Numbered from the stretch's first letter, positions 22,020 through 33,715 are shown. The stretch is DNA of 64,000 nucleotides from Bryopsis sp. KO-2023 (GCA_030272585.1 BSYQ01000002.1:3038001-3102000), one strand, 5' to 3'. Notes: generated by a model not told the origin, from the sequence alone. Translations and numbers: made by a program.

Positions 22020-22948
22020 GGTTCTTTACCAAGCGTAAATTTGGACCCCATCGTATTGGCCTTCATTCTTGCAATATTTGCTGTTGGGTTGAGCGCTGTG
22101 CTATTTACTGCGGTGACCAGAGTCATCAGGTAAATTGTTTTTCCTCACCCTCCCCCCCCCAAAAAAAAAAAAAAAATCCACTGAAAGCCAAGACTTTTAT
22201 TATTTTGTATCACCTTCATTTTGTTCACTGTTGAAAAAACAATTCTCAAGGTCACATCGATGCCAACTCAAGAAAACTGCAAGGTCACTGGGGCAAGTTT
22301 GAATTTTAGTCGATCGCTACGATGTAAATTCCGAAGAAATCAAGAACGGCAATTTCGCAGGTGCCATCAGCTGATGCTCTTTCCCCCCGAACAGCTAAAG
22401 GAGCATCTTTCCTTCAGTTTGGGGCCGAAAACACTGGTACAGGGCCAAATGCTGTTGGTGGTAGCCTGCTGCATTCTTTGGCTGGACCCCCTGGTGGAAA
22501 TTTACGAGCTATCGAATGATTCCTTGCAAAAGCTTCGAATTGCTGTGTTCCTTGTTTGGGCAGCCGTCCAAATCAGCCTGGTCAGACCTCTCATGCAGGT
22601 ATGAAATCACCAATGAACACCACGGCATATATATACAGACATATATATATCTGTTTTGTCCAGGTGGGTTCCTTTTTCTCCTGCTTGTCAAGCAGTCATT
22701 TTTTTCCTTTCGGAAGGATGCCTGGAAATTCTTGAGACTTGTTTGCTTTTCGTGGTTTGCAGGCTTACTTCCATGGAGCCCTAGTCCAATGGTACAACCT
22801 CCGACATTTCGGAGGCACCAAAAAAGACGAAAACCACATCTCGAAGCAAATCCAGATGAAAGTGATGGTCAACACCTACATCGCATGCAAAGTGGCCATC
22901 CAAGTTTTGGGACCCAGTTTCCAGTTTTTTTTGTGGATTCCATTTTGA
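22020..22948 (+). pseudogene. TMEM161-like membrane protein, gene fragment
   Basis: Three exons join in phase: about 22020-22129, 22361-22598 and 22763-22948. They encode a membrane segment (DPIVLAFILAIFAVG), a loop, a second hydrophobic stretch (MLLVVACCILWLDPLVEIY), LRIAVFLVWAAVQ...VRPLMQAYFHGALVQW, then HISKQIQMKVMVNTY..CKVAIQVLGP. Order and motifs match the middle-to-late part of TMEM161A/B (TLRLWL...RSHLQAYLNLAQ...ELQKMVARVFYYL). The N-terminal half and the final membrane segment of the family are missing, and the frame ends soon after into T-rich DNA. A possible extra exon ends at about 21631 (..ATREEHAVQ then gtacag). The fragment lies between the two CACTA ends, so it may be captured cargo. 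TMEM161 function is poorly known. Confidence 0.6.
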
Positions 22949-23154
22949 TTTTTTTCAATTTTTTTTTTATTATTATTATTTTTTTTTGATTAAATTTAAT
23001 TAATGTAAATAAATTGATATGGAAATTATCCCCAGATGGGGGGCTTGCAGGTCCGACTCCTGGTGGTTTCAAAATATGACAAATTTGTGAATTGTGAGTA
23101 TTTTTGTACATTATTTCATAATTCCATCGCAATGAAATTGCTCTTCGTACGATA

Positions 23155-23597
23155 TGTGAAACCGTGTATGTTTCGATGTCGCACTACAAAAACCGTGTTT
23201 TCTTTCCCAAATCGTGTATGCACATACACGGTTTTCAAAACCGTGTATGTTGCCATGGCACACTCAAAAACCGTGTTTTCTTTCCCAAATCGTGTATGCA
23301 GATACACAGTTTTCAAAATCGTGTATGCGAGCGTTCCGGACGTCACAAACCGTGTATGTTGCCATGGCACACTCAAAAACCGTGTTTTCTTTCCCAAATC
23401 GTGTATGCACATACACGGTTTTCAAAATCGTGTATGCGAGCGTTCCGGACGTCACAAACTGTGTATGTTGCCATGGCACACTCAAAAACCGTGTTTTCTT
23501 TCCCAAAACGTGTATGCTCCTGGGACACGAAACCCTAGCAAACCGTGTAGTTTCAGTACTTAAAAAACCGTGTATTTTGGCCGTTTTTTTACTAGTG
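23155..23597 (+). mobile_element. CACTA-like transposon end B with sub-terminal repeats
   Basis: The terminus at 23597 reads GGCCGTTTTTTTACTAGTG, the same as end A and facing the same way. About 440 bp before it hold repeated AAACCGTGTATG and CATACACGGTTT motifs and a 104-bp unit (gttgccatggcacactc...) present several times. The right flank (ttttttggttcctgatc) is the reverse complement of the arm 1 sequence that precedes the insertion point at 17371. Ends A and B thus are the two ends of one insertion, but one is inverted relative to the other. Confidence 0.75.
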
Positions 23598-26500
23598 TTT
23601 TTTGGTTCCTGATCGATCAGGTAGCCCGCAAAAAAATCCATTCCAAAATGACCCACGCACCCCAGACTCTTTCTCTACAACACAGTGTACAATTTTTCCA
23701 TTTTTGTTTCCTTCTTTGTCCATCAGTCCGCCAAAAATTCAAAATGTAAAAAATATAGTGAGTGTTTCTCATGGGCTGGTCATCCATCCCCCCCAACCTT
23801 GAAATAAACTGAACAATGAAGTTGGAGTGTGACTATTTGAAATGCCCTGTTTGATTTTTTTCATATCTTCCAGCCCGAAGTCCACTTATCTTGTCAGGAT
23901 GTTCACCATGGGGGCTGTCATTCAACGCAGTTCCCTTCTCGAAACCCAAGTCCAGCACGTTTGTTCGGGAAGCCTTGTCCACTTTCCCCCGCCTGCTCTC
24001 CCTTCTCAGCTCAGCAGTTTCAGACTCCAGGATGTCGTTGGATTTTTTACCCAACACCTGCCTCCTTTCATTATCTCTGAGCTCTTGCGGAGACTTGAGC
24101 ACCTGGGTGTCCTGGGCGAGCAATTGCTTTTTTCTACCGAACTTTCTCAAAGATAAAGGGGCCCCACCCAGCTTGAAGAGAGTCGCTTTTCTGTCTCTCT
24201 CAGCCTGACGCTCTGCAAGCGATTTCTTGATAGTTGCATCATTTGCGGCTGACCGGGGCTTGCCAACACTTGTGGGTGGAGCAGTGGGTAGAGCCATTTC
24301 CTGTCCAGGATTGACTGCAAATGATTAAGCCGGGAAGACGGAGCCTGGAAGATCATGAACTGTGACTGCTGTGAGTTGAGGAGTTGGCGACTTTGATTCC
24401 CTGGACATCGACGAGGTTCGGCAGTTCCCCCCGCTGAGTACTACTCGAGCGGGTGTCTCGAGTCTTTGAACCTCTTTGTCTTTTTCCATCTTCATTGAAC
24501 GCGCCTCCTTCTGCATATCCACAAGCTGTAACAACAGAGACACCTTTCCAGGTTTCAAATGCTTGTTCTTCTCACCAAGTCCAGTTTTGGTCAGAAACAG
24601 CACCGACACTCATTCAGAAGCGAAAACAGTATTCAAGGTATCAACAAAAGCAGAAGAAATTTCCTTTCGACAAGAGCTCTTTCGCTCGGATTTGTTTCGT
24701 GGGGAGAACCTGTTCAACACCTAATGAAACTGGTAAATGATTTATTGAACTCGATCAAAACGCTTGTTCATTTTTTCTCTGACCAGTGGAATAACATAGC
24801 ATGGTTCCAAATCGTAACCTCCCTCACCTGGCAGTGCTTCTCTCCAACGGCATTTTCAGTGCATTTGATTTTGAATTCTTTCGTCTCAGCAGCATTTTCC
24901 AGTCTTTGCAAAGTATCCAAACCCTGGGATTCCAACCGATCTCTCTCTGAAGCGGAGGACTCCTATGACAGACACAGAAATGTATGCCGAATCGTTCCTT
25001 CACAGAGGAAAATCCCTTCTTCTATGCTTCATTAAAGTTTCTCTCCGAAAAAGAAATAGCGTTGCAAGCCGCGGTGCATGGAAAGAAATTCTCTCTTTTT
25101 ATCCTTCTCAAAACCACTGTGAACTTTACCTGTTGAAGGACAATTTGAGATTCTCTCTGCTCATATTCAACATCGTTTGTGAAAGCTTCATTACTGTAGA
25201 TGCAAAAGGGGCCGATTTCAAAACCACCCTTTGAGGAATCTCCAGAACGATTTGGTTCCTCCTCCCATGATGATCGAGCTGGGGCGCTGGATCTCTCCTT
25301 GTCAGTCCCCAACAACTCATTCAAACGCAAGACTTCGGCTTGCGAGGCTGTCACCCTGTCCTCCAATCGATGGACCACCAGCTCTATGGATGCGATTTCC
25401 TTCAAAAAAGGAAAAAAAACCCGGGGGATGTGGATACTCAATCCAACAAGACGTCACGACATGAGTATTTCCAATTCAAAAAAACTCAGTCAAATTCGGA
25501 AAATATATAAAAAAATACATTCAGTTGTATTATTGCTAAGGAACGACAGTGCTGTGGTATTTTCACCCAGCGTTCCGGACCTCGGCCACGTTGTATCTCA
25601 AAAGGGAGAATCGCTCCTTGTGTGTTGTTTTCGTTGATAATATGCCCTACCCGTTGGAGTTTATCCACGGTCGAACTCAGGATCGATGACTTCTTGCATT
25701 CTGTATCCAGAGCTGCCTCTTTCAAGGCCAGCTGCTCAGATAATTCCTTCACTTTGTTTTTCAATTCCTCTCCCTGATCTTCAATGACTTCCGTCTGGAA
25801 CAGAATTGCAAGGATTTCTGTATGGTCTAAATAAACCATTTGCTCCTGAACAAACTTCGGCACTCAATCGTGTGACTCAGAAAAAACCACAACAGCCGCC
25901 ACAGGCCCACCTGTTCTTGGACTACGCCACCCTTGAAATTTCCCTCAGCACAATCCTGCGATTTGCTTGAATATCACCCTCCACATCCTCTTCCTCCTCA
26001 CTCTTTCCTCCAAGACCTTCTATCCCAGAGATCTTTTTCTCACCGGTTTCCTTTCCCTCCACCCTGACGTTAGGTCCCGACCTGAGTGTCTCCATTTCCT
26101 TTCGCAAGTTTGCTACCTCCTCCTGGCATGACGCAAGCTCTTGCTGCAGGGCAGACTTTTCAATAACCAGTCTTTTGTTGGCTTGCTGGAGACGCTCTAC
26201 CTGTCATGCGACAAAGTACGCCTCACGAGTATGGACCTGGATTTCTACCGATGCCTCCAAACCACACACAAATCTGAAAAACCTATATATATATATATAT
26301 ATATATGTAGATTTGTTTGTTTGAGAGTCCTTCAATCCCTCGCTGGAGTGGCAAGTTGTTGCTGCGAGTACTCCACCTGCACTTCATGTTGCGACTGCGA
26401 GATTTTCACCCCCTTAGACTTCTTGGACATGGAATTCATCTCGTTCCCCTTTTCTTTTAAAACTTTGTCGATTTCATTGAACCTCTTGTCGACCGCCCCA

Positions 26501-26675
26501 TTCACAGCTTGCAAGCTGAATTGAGCTTTCCCACCTGAGAAAATCCACAGATCAGGACGACCTCACCGAATTTTTCATAGACATATTAGTCTTAAACCCG
26601 AACAAGCATATACAACCCCAATATCGCCATGCTGGCGATATGTATATGTCTGTGTCAATTTCTATATCTCTCTGG

Positions 26676-26678
26676 GTT

Positions 26679-26721
<43 letters not shown>

Positions 26722-26722
26722 G
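26676..26722. repeat. (TG)n microsatellite
   Basis: A run of about 20 tg units lies in the TOG gene of arm 2. Arm 1 has only a short (AC)n at 14309-14320, so the tract has expanded since the duplication. Confidence 0.95.
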
Positions 26723-28900
26723 CATCGTTCTTTGTACCTTCCCAATCCACAGATGATTGCCCCATGGAGCTACTTCTCTCCGCAATCGGATGTGAGTCAG
26801 ACAGACTCCTCAATCCAACTGTGGAACAGCAGCTTGAATCGAGTGGCCTCACTCCCAACGCGGCGTGGGGTCCATTGAAGTTCGGAATTGAGGGGCGGCC
26901 GACATGATCATGGTCCAGGTTGAGTTGACTATCGTAGGCTGGGTTTGTTCTCGCCACGAATAGGGGGCTTCGGCTGATGGGCTTGTCAAGCAGCGTGGAG
27001 GCGTCCTGATTCGTCACGGTCGATCGCCTCGGCTCCTCCAGCTGCTTCGTTGCTTTTTGCAACGGTCCTGCATGCTCAACGCACGACAACGAAACCCTCA
27101 AACTCGTAGTGTCCCCTAGATCCGCACAGTTTGCACCCATCTCAACCACGATGTCTTCCGAAAACTCCTCCAGCTGATCTGGTCTTTCTTCGCGCAGAGT
27201 GTGTCCCAAGTCGCTTTGCTCGCTAGAAAATGTGCGTAGAGTGTCCAAGGGGTTGTGCAAGCTCTGGAGACTGAGATCGATGCATGCCAGAATGGTTGGA
27301 GGCTGGTCTCCATCTGGATGTACATTGTCAACATAATCCGCGATAGAATCACCCTGCATTCACACCCCTCTGAGCTTAGGATCACGTGCAACGCAAAATG
27401 CAAAAAATATCCTCATTTCTTTTTTACATTAATGGTACTTTACCTCTCCACCAACACAGGTTTCCCCCCCCTTCTATACCTTGTGCCTGCATATTTCGTG
27501 GAGAATCTCCTTGACCATTTGTAAGCTTTTTTCCCCTTCCTCGCTCGGCTTTCCAATTGCACGTGCATCAACAGCTGTGAAATACACGTGAATGTCCGCC
27601 AGAAGCTCCCTGATATCGAGTTTTCCCTGCTCGTTGCCTTCCACCAGCAAGCTCCCCATCGACTTCGTCGTCTTGGTCAGACATTTGATAACCAGGCTAG
27701 CAAATTTCTGCTGGGTGGCGGCCGAGCTCCTCTGGACTTGATGCGGCGGGTCTCTCAACAACTCAAGTAGTACGTTGAAGGAAGAGTTCGCGTTAAAAGT
27801 TTCCAGCGCCTTTTGAAGTAGAGCATCGATCGCTTTGACCTCACGCACGACAGAAAGTCTATAATCCACCAAGAGAGTCAACAGGCACGAGACTGTGTGT
27901 TTGACAGTGGATCTGCAAACACTCCGAGTCGCCTCTGGGATTCCGAAAAGTAGTGTGTTTGAATCCCAACTTGGGGTGAGAACCTGAAGCGGAATTTGTT
28001 TCGGCGGCGGCGGCCTCACAGATCATCTACATCATAAACACAGGTGCGGTTGCCTGGAACAGATCAAGTGCTCTTTTCGAAAATCGTGTTCAGTCGACCG
28101 TGGTTCGACGATATGAAGGTGTTGCCATCACCCAATCGAATTTGGTTTTTTGCTCAAACGAGCACTGCGCATATCAGTGGAAAGAAGGAGAAAAACGCAA
28201 GCTGTCCCTTTGGGAATCTTGTGTATTGAGCTCCCGGAACATTCAGAACTTCGTCCACTTATACCACGAAACTTGTAGCCCTCACCAAATCGAGTAGTGT
28301 CATTAATTTCTTGATAAGCTCGTCAGCACGATCCATCAGGACATCCATAAAGTCCGCGTGAGATCCCTCCTTCGAAGCATCCATCAAACCGGAACAAAAC
28401 ACCTTGAACGTCTCTGCACATTTTTCTGATGGGCTTCCCACCACCGGTTCAATTGTTCCTGGCGAAATGTCCTTGGTTTTAGCACATGTTGCCTGATCTT
28501 CTACTTGAAGAGTTTGACTGCGGAAACCCGGGGTTATTCCTTCCCTCGTAAGCTCTGCTTTCCTTCTCTTTATCCGCTTTTCGATCAGATTATGTTGCTG
28601 GTCTGTGAGTGTCCCCAGCAGCTTCCAAATTCTGTCGCCCTCGAAGCTGTAGATTACCTCCAGGGTCCCAAGAGCAGCTTGCCTCAATTTTATGTCTCCA
28701 GCAACAGATTTTGCCAGTACACGCAGCGTTCTGAAAAGAAAAGAAACCATTGCTTACTCTTTCATGAAGAATTTGTCACTTTTCTCAGTTCTGCGCAAGG
28801 GACGTCGACAGTCGTCCGCAAGAAGCGCGATCCCATCCCAGAGAAAAAAGTCTCATGAATTTTTCTCCAGCTGATATGGTATGCATATGTATTTTTCTCG

Positions 28901-28928
28901 TTTTTCAGCTCGTCGACGAGCTGAAAAA
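28901..28928. repeat. 28-bp perfect palindrome, arm 2 copy
   Basis: It is identical in core to 11876-11903, in the same intron of the arm 2 TOG gene. Confidence 0.85.
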
Positions 28929-30659
28929 AATGCAACATTCCCGTGTGTATCAGAAGCACAGGCGTCGTTGGATGCGAAAAACAACACCTTGCAGAAGCAC
29001 CAAAACAACGCACTCTCAGCAACTCACTGGATTAACTTGTTACTTCCAATGGCGGCCATGCCCACACTGTCGATTATATCTCCGATTGCTTGGGCGCACT
29101 CCACCTTTGTCCTGCTGTTCTTGTTGCTGTTCATTCCTTTTGCCAAGTACGAGAAAACCTGAGGAAGGGGTAAAACTTTAGTCATCAACATCAGGAGCTC
29201 TCTATGCGCCTTCCTAATCCTGTCTTGATTGTGGCCGCTGTTTTCCACGAGGACGGGAGTCAGAATGCGACCTTCGTACTCGCTCATTCTGTATCCTCTT
29301 CTAACCATGGTCCCCAGCAAGGTTTTCAACATGTCCAATGTCTTCACCAGACTTTGGGTGTTGCCTTCCACGATTCGCATGGCCGCCCATCTGCAAAACC
29401 AGTAAAAAAAAGAACTTCTCAAACCTTCCACTGAAGCTCTATTAGAAAATGCAAAACCAAAAAAGGGGAAATTGACGTTTTCTGGTATTGAGATAACACA
29501 CAATTCTATAAACACTCAGCAGAAGAGACTCATGTTGCGCGAGCAACAGAAATTTATCGGCACAGTTGTTGTGTCCCCCATTTTTCCCCACACCTGAAAA
29601 TGAGATCCAAGCAAGATAGGACTTCATCATATTGAGTGTCAACAGACGCTTTTATCCTGTCCGCTGCTTGACACTTGTGTTTAAACTCTTTGGAAAAGAG
29701 CAACCGTCCGATCGCTGGAGAAACCAAGGGCTCCAAATCACGTCTCAGCATCGTTTCTTGCTTGAGCGTGAATTGCTCAAACTTTCCTTTTCCATTATTC
29801 TGAAACAGCACACAATACAGCAACACGAACGACGGAAATTAGAGAGCTATCATCTTCCGTTGACTTACCTCTACGCTCCAAAGTACTTTCAAGGAATAGG
29901 CTGTTGATAAAAAGCACTACTATCTTCTCACCCATCTTTTTGTCGCTCTAGCATCTTTTTGAGCGTTCAGGACGAAAAGGGATTGCTCGGCGACTGTCAA
30001 ATTTCTCTCCTGTCCCTTGTCACTAGCGCCAGGCCCCCCTTCCTCGACTTGGTTCTTTGACTTGCTCATTCGCGACTCACAGTCGCAAGATTTGCACCTC
30101 GTCGACAACGCTTTCATTTCAACGAGTGTGTTTCCCTGACAAGTTGCAACACTTTTGTATGGAGGACAGCAACTCGGTCAAAAATACTCACGTGGGTTGA
30201 AATCTGGAATGCTGACGAATGACGGTTTTGACGTCACTTCATCCTATGATTTTGTTGTTGTTATGATATAAATTTGACGACCTTGGCAGTTCGGGATATT
30301 TATCATAAAGAAGAAAAAACAAGACATTGACGATTTGGTTTTATCCAAACACAGACGACCAGTGCAAAAATGAAAATGAGAATAGAATCTTTGTGACGAC
30401 AGTTAGAGAAACGACCCGATCGAGTCGACGACTTCCAGAAGGCGGCGCACGTAGTTCGTTTACCATTAAATAAATAAGCATGTTTTTTCACCCTGTGTGG
30501 AAAGAATCTGGACTGGAGGATAGGAACGTCTGCTTTGTTATGAAAAAAGTCTCACATTAGGCTGTCTTCCCAATTCTTCCTTTTCCTGTTCCCCTTGAGA
30601 TTTGGGAAAAAAGAACCTCAACACAATAAAACGTGCTATTCTTAGGTTTTTTGAAATGT

Positions 30660-31080
30660 GTTTTGTTTTTCCAGATTTGCATTTCAGTTCCATCATCAAG
30701 AGGTGTCCTTTTGCACAGCAGGTGGAACACCTCCAGCAAGCCAACGATATATATATATATATATATATATCGAAAAAGGTGACGTGCAATAGAGCTGACG
30801 GAGTACTCAGTACTCAGGCTGAGACAAGCTGAAGATCTTGGGAAAAGAAATTGACACGTTTAGGTTAAGCCAGAGCGTCGGGGGTGTGGGAAGAAGACAT
30901 GGAGAGGAGGTGCACTCTAGGACAGAACCAGAAGTTTTTGGAGGCGAGGAGTGTGTGGATTCGGTAATCAAGCGAATCACGGGGTTGTGACGGAGGGAGG
31001 GTTTGCCACGCGAAACAAAAGTTACATTGGGAGCAGAGCAGTGCACTTGAGGCCCCACAGCCAAATTATTTCTAATCTTG
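30660..31080 (+). pseudogene. Decayed fragment of the TOG/coiled-coil gene
   Basis: Just outside arm 2, the plus strand resembles exon 8 of the TOG gene and the intron before it: gtccatcat..aggtgtc, gcacagcaggtggaacacctccagcaagccaac (VEHLQQAN), then an (AT)12 run. Weaker matches follow to the GKEIG, EGFGG and QANHGIV parts. It is more diverged than the arms are from each other and has no long open frame, so it is an older copy. Confidence 0.65.
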
Positions 31081-31723
31081 CCTGTTCACTCAACTCGTCT
31101 CAAGTAAAAAACGACCAGCCCCCCAAAAGAGTTTTACAAACAAACAATGAATGAAAATCAAAGACGCAACATATCCAGCGAGCAAAGTCTCCCCAAAGTC
31201 TTAACTATTCTGGCAGAACTACATCCCAAGCTAAAAAATCCCCATTCACCAATACGACCATGAGCGACTCAGCACTGTGAAACTGTATTTTCTCCCACAT
31301 TTCGTTTTTCGGCTGTGCATGTGGCTTCGTCCTGTCGCAAAACTGTATCCCACAACGTTCAGTCCGTCGGTTGACAACTCTCTTGATCCAAACCGATTTT
31401 TGGGCCGCGGTCCACCGCGATTCCGCTGCAGCCCTACACAGATGCTAACACTACCTGCGACAAAAGTCGTTCTGTTCGAGTCAGAAAAAGAATCGAATCA
31501 AGGGTAGAAAACGCATCAGTTAGTCATCACAGAAAAACTAGTTCACAGCAGTGGAGAAGCTGAGCAGCGCTTAAGCTTGAACGAGCGCTTCCAATTGGCT
31601 TCGCGTGACAAACAAGTGTAACGTATTTGGTGCAGTTCTTCAAGGGCTTCATGGCGGCGTACCAAGGGGCTACACTTAGCCACGATATGCTGCACTTGTT
31701 CGCGAGTGCTCGTACACGGGTGT

Positions 31724-31752
31724 ACCATGTCACATGGACCATGTGACATGGT
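31724..31752. repeat. 13-bp inverted repeat, 3-nt spacer
   Basis: ACCATGTCACATG and its exact inverse flank gac. It lies upstream of a weak minus-strand frame (about 31540-31750) with a CSTREQVQHIVAKC-like pattern that may be a decayed retroelement tail, too weak to call. Confidence 0.75.
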
Positions 31753-32342
31753 CTACATTGTCGTACTGTGGACGGGTGGAACAGAGTTTCAATCGGGGGT
31801 ACGAGACGAGCGCACTCACGTGAGCAAAAAGCTCAGTAATAGTGGAAGGAAACTTTGTTGGAGTCGTTTCCTTCCACCGACTCAAGATAGCAGCGCCACA
31901 GCAGCGCCTCAGTCGAATTCGATTGTGCTTCGGCGCTCCAAGCAAAGGGCAACGACAATCGGAAAACGGAGGGGGGGGGGGGGACCAAAACGAGGAATTT
32001 TCGTACATTATCACGGGTTCCGGAAGTTCCGAATCGGAACCCGATCAGAACGTGCGCGCAAAATGGTACAGTGAGGGTCAAGCGTGGGCATACCTCCCAG
32101 CTGCTCCGAGTATGAATGTCTTACAAGTGGCCATACATCCTCCATTCTCTGCGTCGCCAGCGGGACCTTTAAAGCCGTCATAACGCTCCCGCAACGACCA
32201 CGACAAGAAACAACCGCCCACTTCCCAGCACCACAGACTCTTTTCGATTAGTTTCTGACCAGCTTTTCGTTCCTAATCACAAGCCTTGTTTTCGGCAGAG
32301 TTTTTTCCTTGTCCCGCCTAACTGCATACGACCAGAAGCGAC

Positions 32343-33178
32343 ATGTCGGCCAGGATGATGACCGCTCCAGCAACAGCGCTTCTTCTTTTACTAGCGTCTA
32401 CCATCGTGGAAACGACGCCAGCTCTCCCTTGTCTTAAATCGACGGAACAGCTTCGATCCGGTGAGCAAACCGACGCAAGCGCTACGCTCAGGTCGGCGCA
32501 AACAAAAGATTGAACGATTGGGATCCTTGAAACGCCTTTGTTCTTGTTTTCGTGTGCCACCAGCAAGCAGCAGGGAGCATTAGCTTTAATTTTGTACGAC
32601 CGTAGCGTGTGGTGTTCCCTTTTCTAATCCTGTCGTTGGCCCCACGTTTCTCCATTCAATCTGTTTGCTTCTGTCCACAGGAGGCTCCACACCCTCCGCT
32701 CGCCCTCACCGCGATTTCAGAAAACTACTCCAAAATGAGGTGAAGAGAATCTTTTCAGCATTGCTGCGTTTCCTTCGAATGCTAACGAGACTCCTCCTCT
32801 CCATGTGACGTGCGTTCGCGCGTATGCGGACGTCCTTCATTCACCTTGACGTTTTTGTCTTTCTACCAGATTTGTCTATCTCTGTTTCGTGTATGAGTAT
32901 GTGTTCGCTCGTTCCTGAAGGATGATATGGGTCTGGAGCTCGAGTCGGTATTAGAGGCGTCCCTGGAGGAGGTTGCTGGACCTCCATCCCCTTCTACAAT
33001 TTTATCAGCAGATGATCAAGAGGTATCCTTACCTTCTGGCCAAATGCTCTGGTTGCATTGAAACGTCACTGCTGCGTTTAAAAATGACAGAAAAATATGC
33101 TGAGGCTGGTTTGGTTTCAAGGATATTGATGAGATGCTCTTGGAGGCTGCCCGCGATGGAGATCTCGCCCAAGTGAAG
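32343..33178 (+). CDS. Secreted or membrane ankyrin-type protein, 5' exons
   Basis: Four exons join in phase: 32343-32460, 32681-32739, 32921-33022 and 33122-33178. The start encodes a signal peptide (MSARMMTAPATALLLLLAST). An acidic linker follows (LELESVLEASLEEVAGPPSP), then DIDEMLLEAARDGDLAQVK, the typical first helix of an ankyrin repeat. The next ankyrin exon is missing. The following acceptor (ttgcag at 33329) leads instead into a dispersed repeat copy, whose frame stays open to about 34018 without ankyrin features. I infer that the gene was cut by that repeat, or that the repeat was captured as an exon. The family function is unknown. Confidence 0.6.
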
Positions 33179-33338
33179 GTAATCCCACTATTATAAACAT
33201 TTTATTGTTGGTGGTACTTTGGTGGAAAGAAGCGGCGGTTCTCCTTCGTGAATATCATCCGTGAATCGTACGTTGCGAACCGAAATCAGCACGAACTCAC
33301 GATATCATACCCTCTTTCAATATTTGCAGGTGTTTGCT

Positions 33339-33715
33339 GGTGCATTGTCCTCCCACCGAGGCAGGCGGCCAGTGATCGCTGCTCGGTTCCCCCGCCTGGC
33401 GCTTTGCCTGACACTTCAACCATTCCACCACCCACTCTTCAGAGAAGGTGCCAGAACAGACCCACCCCTTGGAAAGGATGCACCATCAACGCTCAGCACC
33501 GGACCAAGGACAGACACCTTCGATCCACGCTCAACAGTCCCCGCTTGGGTGATAAACAGGCGCTACCCTGCTCGACGTTTTATTGTATCCGTTGAAGGCA
33601 TGCCATTTTTATGTTCTCGGTTGGATTTCGGGCGCTGGCGACAAAACCAAATGTCAGTTCTGCAAACCTCCAGCACACTCTGCGTGGTGGAGAACGAGGT
33701 GCACAGGGTGGAACG
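33339..33715 (+). repeat. Dispersed repeat, copy A (one arm of a local palindrome)
   Basis: It runs from ggtgcattgtcctcccacc to a ggtgcacagggtggaacg block. It is inverted and repeated at about 33797-34195 around an 80-bp spacer, and a third, more diverged copy stands at 38140-38545. It is open in one frame over most of its length, but this frame is not conserved in the third copy, so coding is doubtful. Confidence 0.85.

Larger units (their letters stand above)
23833..30117 (-). pseudogene. TOG-domain/coiled-coil protein (XMAP215/CKAP5-related), arm 2 copy
   Basis: It has the same 12-exon layout as the arm 1 copy, on the minus strand. Exon 1 (29932-30117) is 78 bp longer in frame, adding an ESRMSKSKNQVEEGG-type segment. 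Exon 4 (28286-28730) lacks the 218-bp insertion and reads cleanly through VEDQATCAKTKDISPG. Exon 5 (27480-28026) has a 17-bp deletion relative to arm 1. The deletion removes the LNTLMV stretch that aligns with CKAP5 and shifts the frame. The two arms therefore carry different disabling changes. An intact allele may exist elsewhere, or one copy may be expressed in shortened form. Confidence 0.75.
23604..30576 (-). repeat. Arm 2 of the giant inverted duplication
   Basis: It is the reverse-complement copy of 10305-17371. Its inner edge abuts the CACTA end at 23597. The outer edge at 30576 (gaattgggaagacagc read on the minus strand) matches the start of arm 1. It has an enlarged (TG)n tract at 26680-26720 and (TA)n tracts that arm 1 lacks. 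Confidence 0.95.

Noticed and set aside
22140-22175. C/A homopolymer run as a possible gene end or poly(A) mark
   Set aside because: It lies inside the intron between two in-phase TMEM161-like exons.
30740-30775. (AT)n run as an origin or matrix site
   Set aside because: A simple dinucleotide repeat inside a decayed exon copy; nothing else supports such a role.
31527-31749. Weak retroelement-like C-terminal pattern on the minus strand
   Set aside because: Too short and without flanking polymerase motifs, tail or target duplication.
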